Source: Flagellimonas marinaquae
GTDB taxonomy: Bacteria > Bacteroidota > Bacteroidia > Flavobacteriales > Flavobacteriaceae
NCBI RefSeq assembly: GCF_003992675.1
Contig: NZ_RZMZ01000015.1
Coordinates: forward strand, 496,001-560,000
DNA length: 64,000 bases
Reading direction: 5' to 3'
In this document: piece by piece, positions 20,519 through 29,092 of the stretch
Layout of the letters: the number at the start of each line of letters is the position of its first letter
Numbering within the stretch: position 1 is the first letter of the stretch
Program-made: the position numbers and the translations under genes
The notes under the pieces: generated by a model
What the model saw: the letters and a program-made list of their open reading frames with translations, nothing else
The model's database searches: none
What the model was told of the DNA's origin: nothing

Positions 20519-21526
20519 ATGAATATTCTTTTCTCCATAGTAGTTCCGGTTTTCAATAGGCCCCAAGAAGTTCGTGAATTGTTGGAAAGTCTTCAAAAGC
20601 AAGATTTTCAGGATGATTTTGAAGTGGTTATCGTAGAAGATGGGTCCACAGAGCGTTCGGAGGCGGTTGTTGAACAATTCCGTGAGCACCTTCAGATTTC
20701 CTATTACTATAAGGAGAATTCCGGGCCGGGCGATTCCCGAAACTTTGGGATGCAAAAGGCCAAGGGGAATTATTTTATCATTTTGGACTCCGATTGTATG
20801 CTGCCTCAACAGTACCTATCCGAAGTGGACAGGGAACTCAACGCGGATTTTGTTCATTGCTTTGGTGGGCCAGATGCTGCCGACACCTCGTTTACCGTAG
20901 TTCAAAAGGCCATCAACTATGTGATGACTTCTTTTCTGACCACGGGAGGAATCCGTGGTGGGAAAAAGACCGTAGGAAAATTTCAACCCCGCAGTTTTAA
21001 TATGGGTATTTCCAAAACTGCATTCGAAAAGACGGGTGGTTTTGGTCAAATCCATCCTGGGGAAGACCCCGATTTGACCTTCCGGATTTGGAAGACGGGA
21101 TTTAGCAGCAGATTGTTCCCAAAAGCCTTTGTATATCATAAAAGACGCATCGATTGGAATAAGTTTTACACCCAGGTGAACAAATTTGGTATGGTGCGCC
21201 CTATCTTGAACAAATGGCATCCCGGAACGGCAAAACCTACCTACTGGTTTCCTACCTTGTTTATATTGGGACTTGGTGTTGCCATTTTGGCGGCTTTTTT
21301 AGGACTTTGGTTGCCCTTGTTTCTCTACGCCTCATATTTTTTGGTATTGTTCTTGGACGCTTGGATCAAGACAAGGAGCATAAGTGTGGCCCTTTTGTCA
21401 ATTTATGCGGTATTTGTTCAATTTATAGGTTATGGAATTGGTTTTATCAAGTCCACAATGTTGCTTAACTTTAGTAATAAGAATCCAGAGGAACTATTTC
21501 CCAAACTATTTTTCAAGAAGAAATAA
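20519..21526 (+). CDS. Family 2 glycosyltransferase with C-terminal membrane segments
   Basis: The N-terminal 230 residues are a GT-A fold glycosyltransferase: SIVVPVFNRPQEVRELLESL, VIVEDGSTE, the nucleotide-sugar DSD motif in FIILDSDCMLP, and GGFGQIHPGEDPDLTFRIW (ED motif). The last 100 residues form three to four hydrophobic helices, placing it in the inner membrane. Such enzymes build cell-surface polysaccharides or glycolipids; donor and acceptor are unknown. It lies 2 bases before the YbbR-domain gene. Confidence 0.92.
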   Translation: MNILFSIVVPVFNRPQEVRELLESLQKQDFQDDFEVVIVEDGSTERSEAVVEQFREHLQISYYYKENSGPGDSRNFGMQKAKGNYFIILDSDCMLPQQYLSEVDRELNADFVHCFGGPDAADTSFTVVQKAINYVMTSFLTTGGIRGGKKTVGKFQPRSFNMGISKTAFEKTGGFGQIHPGEDPDLTFRIWKTGFSSRLFPKAFVYHKRRIDWNKFYTQVNKFGMVRPILNKWHPGTAKPTYWFPTLFILGLGVAILAAFLGLWLPLFLYASYFLVLFLDAWIKTRSISVALLSIYAVFVQFIGYGIGFIKSTMLLNFSNKNPEELFPKLFFKKK

Positions 21527-21528
21527 AA

Positions 21529-22485
21529 GTGTTCAAAAAGGTATTGCACGGCCTCAATCAAAAGAAAGTGAAAGTATTTTCACTGTTTTTGCTATGCTCC
21601 TTTATGGCCTGGTTTATCAGCAATCTGTCCGAAACCTACGAGTCTAGATCTTATTTTGTCCTCAATTATCGGAATTTGCCCGACTCGCTTTTGTTGGGCG
21701 ATAATTCGAGTAAACAAATCGAGGCCAAGCTGCGGACCAGCGGTTTCCAGTTCTTATACTATAAAATTTTTAAGGGAAGAATGGATATTGATGTTTCCCA
21801 AGTGGCGTATCAAAACGGAAAATATGTGCTGGGCCAAGAGGCATTGCGACGACAGATGGACCAACAATTATCCCAAAATGTTTCCCTATTGGAGCTGGAC
21901 CTGAAGGCTTTGGAGGTTGACCTCTATCAAGTGGAAACCAAGAAAATACCTGTTCAACCCAAAATGAACCTTCAGTTGGAGCAGAATTTTATTTTGGAAG
22001 GGAAGGTGGAGGTAAAACCCGATTCCATAGAGGTAAAGGGGCCAAAAAACGAAATCGATACCATTGAATCCATTGCAACGGCGCCATTGCAACTTACCAA
22101 CGTAAAGAGCGATTTTACAAAAGAGATCAATTTGATTTTCCCCAAAGGCTTGGGTAATACGATATTTTCCACTAGCCGTGCCACAGTCACGGGAAAGGTG
22201 TCCAAGTTTTCCGAAAGGGTGTTTGAGGTGCCCATTCAAGTAATCAATATTCCCGATGGGTACCAAGTTAAGACGTTTCCAGATTCGGTCACTCTGCTTT
22301 GCAAAGCATCGATAGAAAGATTAAAGGAATTATCGGCCACAGATTTTGAAGTGGTAGCAGATTATGGCCAATTGATAGGTTCGGAGAGCCGGACCTTGTT
22401 CTTGGAGCTGACACAAAGTCCACAAAAGGTGTATGATGTGAAATTGGGAGAGAATGCGGTTAACTTTGTACTGGAACAACAATGA
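21529..22485 (+). CDS. YbbR-like domain protein
   Basis: One N-terminal membrane helix (about residues 15-32, VFSLFLLCSFMAWFISNL) is followed by an extracytoplasmic region with YbbR-type repeats, for example VEVKPDSIEVKGPKNEID and VQVINIPDGYQVKTFPDSV. In Firmicutes YbbR (CdaR) proteins regulate a diadenylate cyclase; no such cyclase gene is here, so the role in this organism is open. No ATG fits, and the GTG at 21529, two bases after the glycosyltransferase stop, is taken as start. The stop overlaps coaE by four bases; YbbR-coaE order is common in Bacteroidota. Confidence 0.87.
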   Translation: MFKKVLHGLNQKKVKVFSLFLLCSFMAWFISNLSETYESRSYFVLNYRNLPDSLLLGDNSSKQIEAKLRTSGFQFLYYKIFKGRMDIDVSQVAYQNGKYVLGQEALRRQMDQQLSQNVSLLELDLKALEVDLYQVETKKIPVQPKMNLQLEQNFILEGKVEVKPDSIEVKGPKNEIDTIESIATAPLQLTNVKSDFTKEINLIFPKGLGNTIFSTSRATVTGKVSKFSERVFEVPIQVINIPDGYQVKTFPDSVTLLCKASIERLKELSATDFEVVADYGQLIGSESRTLFLELTQSPQKVYDVKLGENAVNFVLEQQ

Positions 22486-23075
22486 TGATAGTAGGGCTTA
22501 CAGGCGGGATTGGCAGCGGCAAAACCACGGTTGCCCAAATGTTCAGGGAGCTGGGAGTTCCTGTGTACGATTCGGATAAGGAGGCCAAACGACTCATGGT
22601 TACATCCGAAGAAGTGAAAGGGAGCATTATTGACCTTTTTGGAAAGCAAGCTTATACGGTGGATGGATTAAATCGAACGTTCATAGCGGAAAAGGTGTTC
22701 AAAGACCGTGAGTTGTTGGAAAAGCTGAACGGAATAGTGCATCCGGCGGTACGAAAACATTTTTTGGATTGGGCCCAGCGTCAGGAATCCCCTTACGTTA
22801 TTCAGGAGACCGCCCTAATTTTTGAAAATGGGGCAGCGGATAAATATAATTACACGATTTTGATTACTGCTCCCAAGCAAACCCGTATACAAAGGGTCGT
22901 AGAACGTGATGAGGTGGGAAAGGAATCGGTAAGGGATAGGATACAGCACCAATGGGAAGATGATAAAAAAGCAGGGTTGGCCGATTTTACCATAGAAAAC
23001 CTCGATTTAAAAAAAACCAAGGAAAAGGTTAACCTACTACACCTCAAACTTTTAAGCTTGGCATCCAAATTTTAA
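22482..23075 (+). CDS. coaE: Dephospho-CoA kinase CoaE
   Basis: CoaE catalyses the last step of coenzyme A synthesis. The Walker A motif GLTGGIGSGKTTVAQMF is at the N terminus, followed by VPVYDSDKEAKRLM, the substrate-binding region GIVHPAVRKHFLDW, and the lid residues ITAPKQTRIQRVVERD. The length of 197 is normal. The first of two consecutive ATG codons (22482) overlaps the YbbR gene stop, indicating coupling. Confidence 0.97.
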   Translation: MMIVGLTGGIGSGKTTVAQMFRELGVPVYDSDKEAKRLMVTSEEVKGSIIDLFGKQAYTVDGLNRTFIAEKVFKDRELLEKLNGIVHPAVRKHFLDWAQRQESPYVIQETALIFENGAADKYNYTILITAPKQTRIQRVVERDEVGKESVRDRIQHQWEDDKKAGLADFTIENLDLKKTKEKVNLLHLKLLSLASKF

Positions 23076-23139
23076 CATTTATGTTAAGTTTTGGTTAAAC
23101 GCTCAAAGTGCTAAATGTTAAATTTTTAATTTTACAACA

Positions 23140-24726
23140 ATGAACAAGAAGCTATTTGTTCTTCTGGTTGTTCTTATGAGCTTGTCCCTGTTAGGGATAA
23201 TTTTTGTGCAGGTGTATTGGATTCAAACCTCCATAAACGATAAGGAAGAACAATTTTCAAGAACGGTTACGGACATTCTGGACAAAGTGGCGAGTAGGGT
23301 GGAGAAGCGCGAGATGAAAGAATACTCAGACCGTTTGGCCTCCCTAGCCGATAGCATTGGTGAGCCCAAAAGCACACAGTATAAGAATTTTTTGTTCGTG
23401 GATCGGGATTTGAACTCCGACGAAATTCTTTTTTATTCCCATGGAATTTTGGAAGAAGATTACAATATAACCTCTGCGTTCTTTGATATTGATACCGATG
23501 GAAGTGAAGATACTACGACCATCAGAAATTTTACCAGCAAGCGTACCAAGGCAATTTTTAAGGAAGAGTACGGGTTGGACGGCAAAAGTTACAGCCTCAC
23601 CCCCATACAGCGAGCTGAAAAAATAGGCGGTTTAAGTAGTATTGATAAAGCGGCCTGGGAAGACGTGTTTATGGAAGCGGCCAAAACGCGCCCCATTCAT
23701 AAACGGGTGACCAAGCAGGAATTGGAGCTGTTGTTGAGTCAAGAACTAAGCAACCGGAATATAAACATCGATTATGAATACGGGGTGTACAGTCAAGGGT
23801 ATCCCACCAAGATAAGGTCGAGAAAGTTCAAGTTTTCCGGTTCCAAAATGTACAAGGCGCCCATTTTTAAGGATAGCGAAGGGATTTCCAACTTTTCTTT
23901 GTTGCTCACTTTTCCGAGCATGAAGCGGTTCATTTTTGGCTCCATTATGAAAATGGCGTTGTTATCCTTGGTATTTACCTTGGTCATAGTTCTGGCTTAT
24001 TCGAGTGCGATATACCAGCTGATCAAACAAAAACGGATTTCTGAGATCAAATCTGATTTCATCAATAATATGACCCACGAGTTCAAAACGCCCATTGCCA
24101 CCATCAATTTGGCGGTGGAGGCGATAAGAAATCCAAAGTCGATTGAGGATAAGGAAAAGGTATTGCGTTATCTAGGCATGATTCGTGATGAAAATAAACG
24201 TATGCATGCACAGGTAGAAAACGTTCTCAGGATATCCAAACTGGAAAAAAACCAGCTGGACATCACCAAGGATAGGGTGAACATGCATGATATCATAACG
24301 GATGCCATTGCTCACGTGGAATTGATCGTTCAGGATCGGGGGGGCTATGTAAACGCCCATTTGGATGCCGAACGATCTGAGGTATTGGCCAACGATATGC
24401 ACATGACCAATGTCGTGGTGAACATTTTGGACAATGCGGTAAAGTATTCTCCAGAAACGCCAAAAATAGATGTGTACACGGAAGTCGTGAAAAGCAGCAT
24501 CATCATCAAAGTCCAAGATCAAGGGGCTGGCATGAGCAAGGCAGTGTTAAAAAAGGTATTTGAAAAGTTTTACCGGGAACATACCGGCGACATACATAAC
24601 GTTAAAGGCCACGGATTAGGATTGGCCTACGTAAAACGAATTATAGACGATCATCAAGGAGAGGTTTATGCAGAAAGTGAAAAAGGAAAAGGAAGCACCT
24701 TCTTTATAAAACTCCCATTAATTTAA
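23140..24726 (+). CDS. Sensor histidine kinase, RprX-like
   Basis: A membrane histidine kinase with one helix at about 5-26, a periplasmic sensor of about 235 residues without a recognised domain, and a second helix near 268-290. The dimerisation box FINNMTHEFKTPIATI carries the phospho-accepting His313; the ATPase domain has NILDNAVKYSP (N box), DQGAGMSK (G1) and GHGLGLAYVKRI (G2). No HAMP domain is evident between the membrane and the His box. It is followed after 9 bases by its response regulator, and the pair resembles RprX/RprY of Bacteroides. The signal is unknown. Confidence 0.92.
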   Translation: MNKKLFVLLVVLMSLSLLGIIFVQVYWIQTSINDKEEQFSRTVTDILDKVASRVEKREMKEYSDRLASLADSIGEPKSTQYKNFLFVDRDLNSDEILFYSHGILEEDYNITSAFFDIDTDGSEDTTTIRNFTSKRTKAIFKEEYGLDGKSYSLTPIQRAEKIGGLSSIDKAAWEDVFMEAAKTRPIHKRVTKQELELLLSQELSNRNINIDYEYGVYSQGYPTKIRSRKFKFSGSKMYKAPIFKDSEGISNFSLLLTFPSMKRFIFGSIMKMALLSLVFTLVIVLAYSSAIYQLIKQKRISEIKSDFINNMTHEFKTPIATINLAVEAIRNPKSIEDKEKVLRYLGMIRDENKRMHAQVENVLRISKLEKNQLDITKDRVNMHDIITDAIAHVELIVQDRGGYVNAHLDAERSEVLANDMHMTNVVVNILDNAVKYSPETPKIDVYTEVVKSSIIIKVQDQGAGMSKAVLKKVFEKFYREHTGDIHNVKGHGLGLAYVKRIIDDHQGEVYAESEKGKGSTFFIKLPLI

Positions 24727-24735
24727 AAACGAACA

Positions 24736-25452
24736 ATGGAAACAGAAAAAAAGAAGATACTACTGGTAGAGGACGATCCGAATTTTGGAATCGTGCTAAA
24801 GGATTATTTGACCATGAACGACTTTGAGGTGGTTTTGGCCAAAAATGGAATGGAAGGTTTTGAAAAATTCAAAAAGGACAACTATGACGTCTGTATCTTG
24901 GATGTGATGATGCCCTATAAGGATGGTTTTACCCTTGCCAAGGAAATCCGAGAAAAGAATGAAAATGTACCCATTATATTTTTGACGGCCAAGACTATGA
25001 AAGAGGATGTGCTGAAAGGGTACAAGGCAGGAGCCGATGACTATTTGAACAAACCGTTCGACTCTGAGGTCCTGTTGATGAAATTGAAGGCCATTCTGCA
25101 GCGGAAGGCCTCCAGCTCTCTGGCCGATAGCAAACAATTTGAATTTGAAATCGGAAACTTCCACCTCAATTCAAAACTTCGTTTCTTGAAATATAAAGAG
25201 GAAGAACCCATCAAATTATCGCCAAAAGAAAATGAATTGTTGCGTTTGTTGGCTCTGCATGAAAATGATTTGATGCCCCGAGAATTGGCATTGACCAAAA
25301 TCTGGAGGGATGACAATTATTTTACCTCAAGGAGTATGGACGTGTACATCGCCAAATTAAGAAAGTACCTAAAAAAGGACGATTTGGTAGAAATCCTGAA
25401 CATTCACGGAGAAGGATTCCGACTTGTGGTAAAAGCCGAGAACGAGCAATAA
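24736..25452 (+). CDS. OmpR-family response regulator, RprY-like
   Basis: The receiver domain (1-120) has the acidic pair EDD at the N terminus, phospho-acceptor Asp56 in CILDVMMPYKDG, and the switch residues FLTAKT and the lysine in LNKPFD. The C-terminal winged-helix domain (about 140-235) shows LSPKENELLRLLALHEND and SRSMDVYIAKLRKYLKKD, the recognition helix of the OmpR/PhoB class. It is the partner of the kinase 9 bases upstream, and is closed by a strong terminator. Confidence 0.95.
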   Translation: METEKKKILLVEDDPNFGIVLKDYLTMNDFEVVLAKNGMEGFEKFKKDNYDVCILDVMMPYKDGFTLAKEIREKNENVPIIFLTAKTMKEDVLKGYKAGADDYLNKPFDSEVLLMKLKAILQRKASSSLADSKQFEFEIGNFHLNSKLRFLKYKEEEPIKLSPKENELLRLLALHENDLMPRELALTKIWRDDNYFTSRSMDVYIAKLRKYLKKDDLVEILNIHGEGFRLVVKAENEQ

Positions 25453-25473
25453 CCGTAAGAATTAAAATAGATC

Positions 25474-25497
25474 AGCCACCCTTGGGTGGCTTTTTTT
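25474..25497 (+). terminator. Rho-independent terminator after the RprY-like gene
   Basis: The stem AGCCACCC/GGGTGGCT (25474-25481 and 25484-25491) is followed by seven T. The last base pairs leave a very short loop, so the working loop is probably CTTG. It lies 21 bases after the stop codon and reaches the end of the converging permease gene. Confidence 0.88.
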
Positions 25498-26830
25498 ATG
25501 CGAAAACATAGACTAAGGAAACGGTAATCATACCAACAAAGGCCAAAATAGTAGTCATTACCGTCCAAGATCGGAAAGTTTGTCTTTCGGTAATGCCCAA
25601 ATATTGTCCTACCAGCCAAAAACCACTGTCATTCACATGGGAAAAAATACTTGCTCCCGATGCAATGGCAATCACCATACAAGCCAGTTGCATGGGTTTC
25701 ATTTCGGCATTGGCCAAAAGTGGCGAAACCAAACCGGCAGCTGTAATCATGGCTACCGTAGACGAACCTTGGACGATTCGCACAATGGCGGCACTGATAA
25801 AAGCAAAGGCCAAAACGGGTATTCCAGCATTGCTAAGCGAATTGGCCAAAAGCTCACCAGCTCCTGTATCGGTAAGTACCTGCTTAAAAACACCTCCCGC
25901 TCCTGTTAGCAGGATAATGGTACCTGCGGGTGCTAGCGATTTGGTGGATATTTTAAGGAGTTGGTCTTTGGTGAACCCCTTTTTTAGTCCAAAAAAGTAC
26001 CAAGCCAGTAAATTGGCAATGATCAAAGCAGAGAATGGATGCCCCACCAAGGAGATTAGTTGTAGTATGGTTGTGCTCGTAATTCCGAATGTACCCGCCG
26101 TCACCATCGTATCTAGTAGTATCAAAATAATGGGTAGGCCAATGATCATTAGGGTTTGACCAATAGGTGGAAGGTTTGGTGTGGTACCATCTTCTATTTC
26201 CTCGGGCGCAGCCACAAATATTTTTTTTGAGATGTGACGTCCAAACCAAAGACCTGCAATCAAAGCGGTGGGGATTCCGGCGATGAATCCCATGAGGATG
26301 ACCCACCCCAAATCTACATCGATGATGTCAGCCACGGCTATAGGCCCTGGCGTTGGTGGAATAAAAGCATGGGTTATAGCTAGTCCCGCCAATAACGGAA
26401 TGGCATAAAGAAGCAAAGATTTTCCCGTTCTTCGCTGCAGGGCATACATCATGGGCACTAAAATTATAAAGGCTACATCAAAAAAAACGGGAATGGCAAT
26501 CAAAAAACCGGAGACTACCATTGCGGCAGGAGCTTTTTTCAGCCCAAACTTGGAAACCATAAAATCAGCGATGGCTTTTGCACCACCTGATGCTTCCAAG
26601 ATTCCCCCAAATATGGCACCCAACCCCACGACGGTAGCCACAAAACCCAAGGTACCACCCATCCCTTTTTGTATGGTAGATATAATTTGATTTGCATCGA
26701 GTCCTGCAATAAGCCCTACAACGATACTGCCAATAAGCAGCGCAACAAAAGCATGGATGCGAAGCTTTAAGATCAAAAACAATAGGATGGCAATGCCGAT
26801 GACAACGGCCAAAAAAAGCTGAACTTCCAT
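25496..26830 (-). CDS. GntP-family gluconate:proton symporter
   Basis: The 444-residue protein has about twelve hydrophobic helices and GntP-family motifs, including FGAIFGGILEASGGAKAIA-type sequence near residue 75, THAFIPPTPGPIAVADI and IVRIVQGSSTVAMITAAGLV, with a C-terminal HVNDSGFWLVGQYLGI. It imports gluconate or related sugar acids across the inner membrane. The gluconokinase gene 4 bases upstream on the same strand supports gluconate as the substrate. Confidence 0.93.
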   Translation of the reverse strand: MEVQLFLAVVIGIAILLFLILKLRIHAFVALLIGSIVVGLIAGLDANQIISTIQKGMGGTLGFVATVVGLGAIFGGILEASGGAKAIADFMVSKFGLKKAPAAMVVSGFLIAIPVFFDVAFIILVPMMYALQRRTGKSLLLYAIPLLAGLAITHAFIPPTPGPIAVADIIDVDLGWVILMGFIAGIPTALIAGLWFGRHISKKIFVAAPEEIEDGTTPNLPPIGQTLMIIGLPIILILLDTMVTAGTFGITSTTILQLISLVGHPFSALIIANLLAWYFFGLKKGFTKDQLLKISTKSLAPAGTIILLTGAGGVFKQVLTDTGAGELLANSLSNAGIPVLAFAFISAAIVRIVQGSSTVAMITAAGLVSPLLANAEMKPMQLACMVIAIASGASIFSHVNDSGFWLVGQYLGITERQTFRSWTVMTTILAFVGMITVSLVYVFA

Positions 26831-26833
26831 GAG

Positions 26834-27325
26834 TTAAAGTTGTTTGATGATTTTTTTAACGATGTTCGCTGGGGTTTCCTCAATGGAAACGGTAATCGCT
26901 TTGGATGGAGGCTCCAAGGTATCGAATTGTGATTTGAGAAGGGCGGAGGACATAAAATGATGTTTTCTGGAGTCCAACCGGGATTTGATCAAGTCAAATG
27001 ATCCCTCTAAATACACAAAGACCATACCATCGCCCATACCAGCCCGCAATAAGCTCCGGTAGTTCTTTTTTAGGGCAGAACAGGCTATAATGGCCCCTTT
27101 TTCACGGTTTTCCAGAGCCAGTTTGTTGAGTTGAACAAGCCATCCTTTTCGGTCTGCATCGTTTAGGGGCTGCCCTGAGCTCATTTTCTTGATATTTTCT
27201 TCGGGATGAAAGTCATCACCATCATAAAAGGGAATGGATAGTTTCTTTGCGAGCAGTTTCCCTATTTTGGTCTTTCCGGAACCACTGACTCCCATCACCA
27301 CTATCACAGTCTTACCGTTAGGCAT
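26834..27325 (-). CDS. Gluconokinase (GntK type)
   Basis: This P-loop sugar kinase phosphorylates gluconate to 6-phosphogluconate. It has Walker A GVSGSGKTKIGKLLA, the substrate motif FYDGDDFHPEENIKKM, GQPLNDADRKGWL and ACSALKKNYRSLLR, all typical of the GntK family, and the usual length of 163. It overlaps the end of miaA by 8 bases and lies 4 bases before the permease gene, so uptake and phosphorylation are encoded together. No GntR-type regulator is adjacent. Confidence 0.94.
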   Translation of the reverse strand: MPNGKTVIVVMGVSGSGKTKIGKLLAKKLSIPFYDGDDFHPEENIKKMSSGQPLNDADRKGWLVQLNKLALENREKGAIIACSALKKNYRSLLRAGMGDGMVFVYLEGSFDLIKSRLDSRKHHFMSSALLKSQFDTLEPPSKAITVSIEETPANIVKKIIKQL

Positions 27326-28241
27326 AGAGGTTGGTTTTAAGTCGGTCTTTAATCATCTGCAGTACCTTTTCAGGTTTTCCGTCGTAGGGTACCCACAGGA
27401 TATCATTGTTTTTTCGCAACCATGTCAGCTGTCGTTTTGCAAATCGTCTGGTGTTTTTTTTGATTTCCGAAACAGCGGATTCCAAGGTGCAATGCCCATC
27501 AAGATATTCAAAAAGTTCTTTGTAACCAACTGTTTGTAAGGCGTTGAGTTTTTGGTTCGGATAAAGTTGCTGTGCTTCGTCCAGTAGGCCCTTTTCCATC
27601 ATAAGGTCTACCCTTTGGTTGATTCGTTCATAAATGACCTCTCGTGGGGCCTCCAGACCAACATAAAGGGTTTTAAAGGGGCGTTTTGGTCTGGGTTGAT
27701 TCAAGAACGAGGAATAGGGTTTGCCGGAGGCTCTGCACACTTCCAAGGCACGTATGAGACGGTGCGGGTTCTCCAAATCAACAATTTTATAATACGATGG
27801 GTCCTTACGCTTCAATTCTTCTTGAAGACTGCCGAGGCCATTTTTTTCCAGTTCTTGGTTCAATTCTGCCCGAATACCAGGGTCCACCTCAGGAAATTCA
27901 TCCAGTCCGTTGACCACTGCATCCACGTAAAGACCACTGCCACCGACCATGACTACCTTATCTTTTTGGTGGAACAGTCCCTCCAAAAGAGCCATGGCTT
28001 CTTTTTCAAAATCCCCTACGGAATAAGGCTCAAAAATATTTTTATGCTGAATAAAATGATGTGGCACTTGTGCCAGCTCCTCTTGGGTAGGAACTGCGGT
28101 ACCAATCTCCATTTCCTTGAAAAATTGGCGGGAGTCTGCCGAAAGTATTTCGGTATCAAAATGTTTGGCCAATTGAATGCCCAAAGCGGTCTTTCCAATG
28201 GCGGTAGGACCTACCACTGCCAGCAGTACCTTTTTTTTCAT
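27318..28241 (-). CDS. miaA: tRNA dimethylallyltransferase MiaA
   Basis: MiaA adds a dimethylallyl group to A37 of tRNAs that read codons starting with U. Walker A is GPTAIGKTALGIQLA, followed by ILSADSRQFFKEMEIGTA, the DMAPP-binding region VMVGGSGLYVDAVVNG, and the C-terminal RRFAKRQLTWLRK. The open frame starts five codons earlier, but the ATG at 28241 overlaps the channel gene stop by four bases and gives the expected start MKKKVLLAVVGPTA. It is 307 residues. Confidence 0.96.
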   Translation of the reverse strand: MKKKVLLAVVGPTAIGKTALGIQLAKHFDTEILSADSRQFFKEMEIGTAVPTQEELAQVPHHFIQHKNIFEPYSVGDFEKEAMALLEGLFHQKDKVVMVGGSGLYVDAVVNGLDEFPEVDPGIRAELNQELEKNGLGSLQEELKRKDPSYYKIVDLENPHRLIRALEVCRASGKPYSSFLNQPRPKRPFKTLYVGLEAPREVIYERINQRVDLMMEKGLLDEAQQLYPNQKLNALQTVGYKELFEYLDGHCTLESAVSEIKKNTRRFAKRQLTWLRKNNDILWVPYDGKPEKVLQMIKDRLKTNLYA

Positions 28242-29089
28242 AATGGATGTCCACAATTATAGCAATGGGATGCGTCATCGCGATGTCCTTCTGCGGAACA
28301 GTTTGAACAGGCTTGGGTGTTCACATGGACTGTAAAACCATTGTTATCCCCTTTATCGCCAGGTTTATTGTTGCGGGCAATTTCTGCGGTAACAATCCCA
28401 GTGGGCACAGCAATGATACCATAACCCAAAATCATGATCACCGTGGCCAAAAACTGTCCGAGATTGGTTTGGGGCGCAATATCCCCATAACCTACGGTGG
28501 TCAATGTTACAATGGTCCAATAAATACTTTTGGGTATGCTGGTGAAACCGGAATCTTCTCCTTCAACAATATACATCAAAGTGCCCATGATTACCGATAA
28601 AATCAACACGACATAAATAAACACGGCTATCTTGGCACGGCTTGCTTTTAGGGCCGATTGCAACTGGGAAGCTTCACCCATGAACTTGACGAGCTTCAAT
28701 ATTCTAAAAATTCGGAGTAAGCGAAACGCCCTTACCGCCAGTAGTACTTGGGATCCTGCCAAAATATAGGAAAGATAAAGTGGTATGGTCGACAGGAAGT
28801 CAATGATGCCGTAAAAACTAAAGACGTACTTTAAAGGTTTTTTGATGCTGATCAGTCGCGCAATATACTCAATGGTGAAAAAAATCGTCACTACCCATTC
28901 CAAAGTCAAAAGGGTACGGTGGTTACGGGCATCAAAATCGTCTATACTTTCCAGCATCACCAAAATAACACTGATGATGATCAAGATGAAGAGAAGAATA
29001 TCAAACAACTTGCCCGATGGAGTGTCCGCCTCATAAATAACTTCATGAAGTTTATTCTTCCATTTGGCCTGTGGTTTGTAGTCTTTCAA
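28238..29089 (-). CDS. Voltage-gated-type potassium channel with C-terminal zinc ribbon
   Basis: Six membrane helices fill residues 25-240; S4 is arginine-rich (VRAFRLLRIFRILKLVKFM) and the selectivity filter is TTVGYGD before the last helix, so this is a six-helix voltage-gated-like K+ channel subunit. After S6 comes a short cytosolic tail with two Cys pairs (CSNCSAEG and CYNCGHPL) spaced as in a small zinc ribbon, near residues 262-281. The family is clear; the zinc ribbon is unusual and could sense redox state or bind a partner. It overlaps miaA by four bases and follows the exonuclease gene by 3 bases. Confidence 0.92.
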   Translation of the reverse strand: MKDYKPQAKWKNKLHEVIYEADTPSGKLFDILLFILIIISVILVMLESIDDFDARNHRTLLTLEWVVTIFFTIEYIARLISIKKPLKYVFSFYGIIDFLSTIPLYLSYILAGSQVLLAVRAFRLLRIFRILKLVKFMGEASQLQSALKASRAKIAVFIYVVLILSVIMGTLMYIVEGEDSGFTSIPKSIYWTIVTLTTVGYGDIAPQTNLGQFLATVIMILGYGIIAVPTGIVTAEIARNNKPGDKGDNNGFTVHVNTQACSNCSAEGHRDDASHCYNCGHPL

Positions 29090-29092
29090 TGA

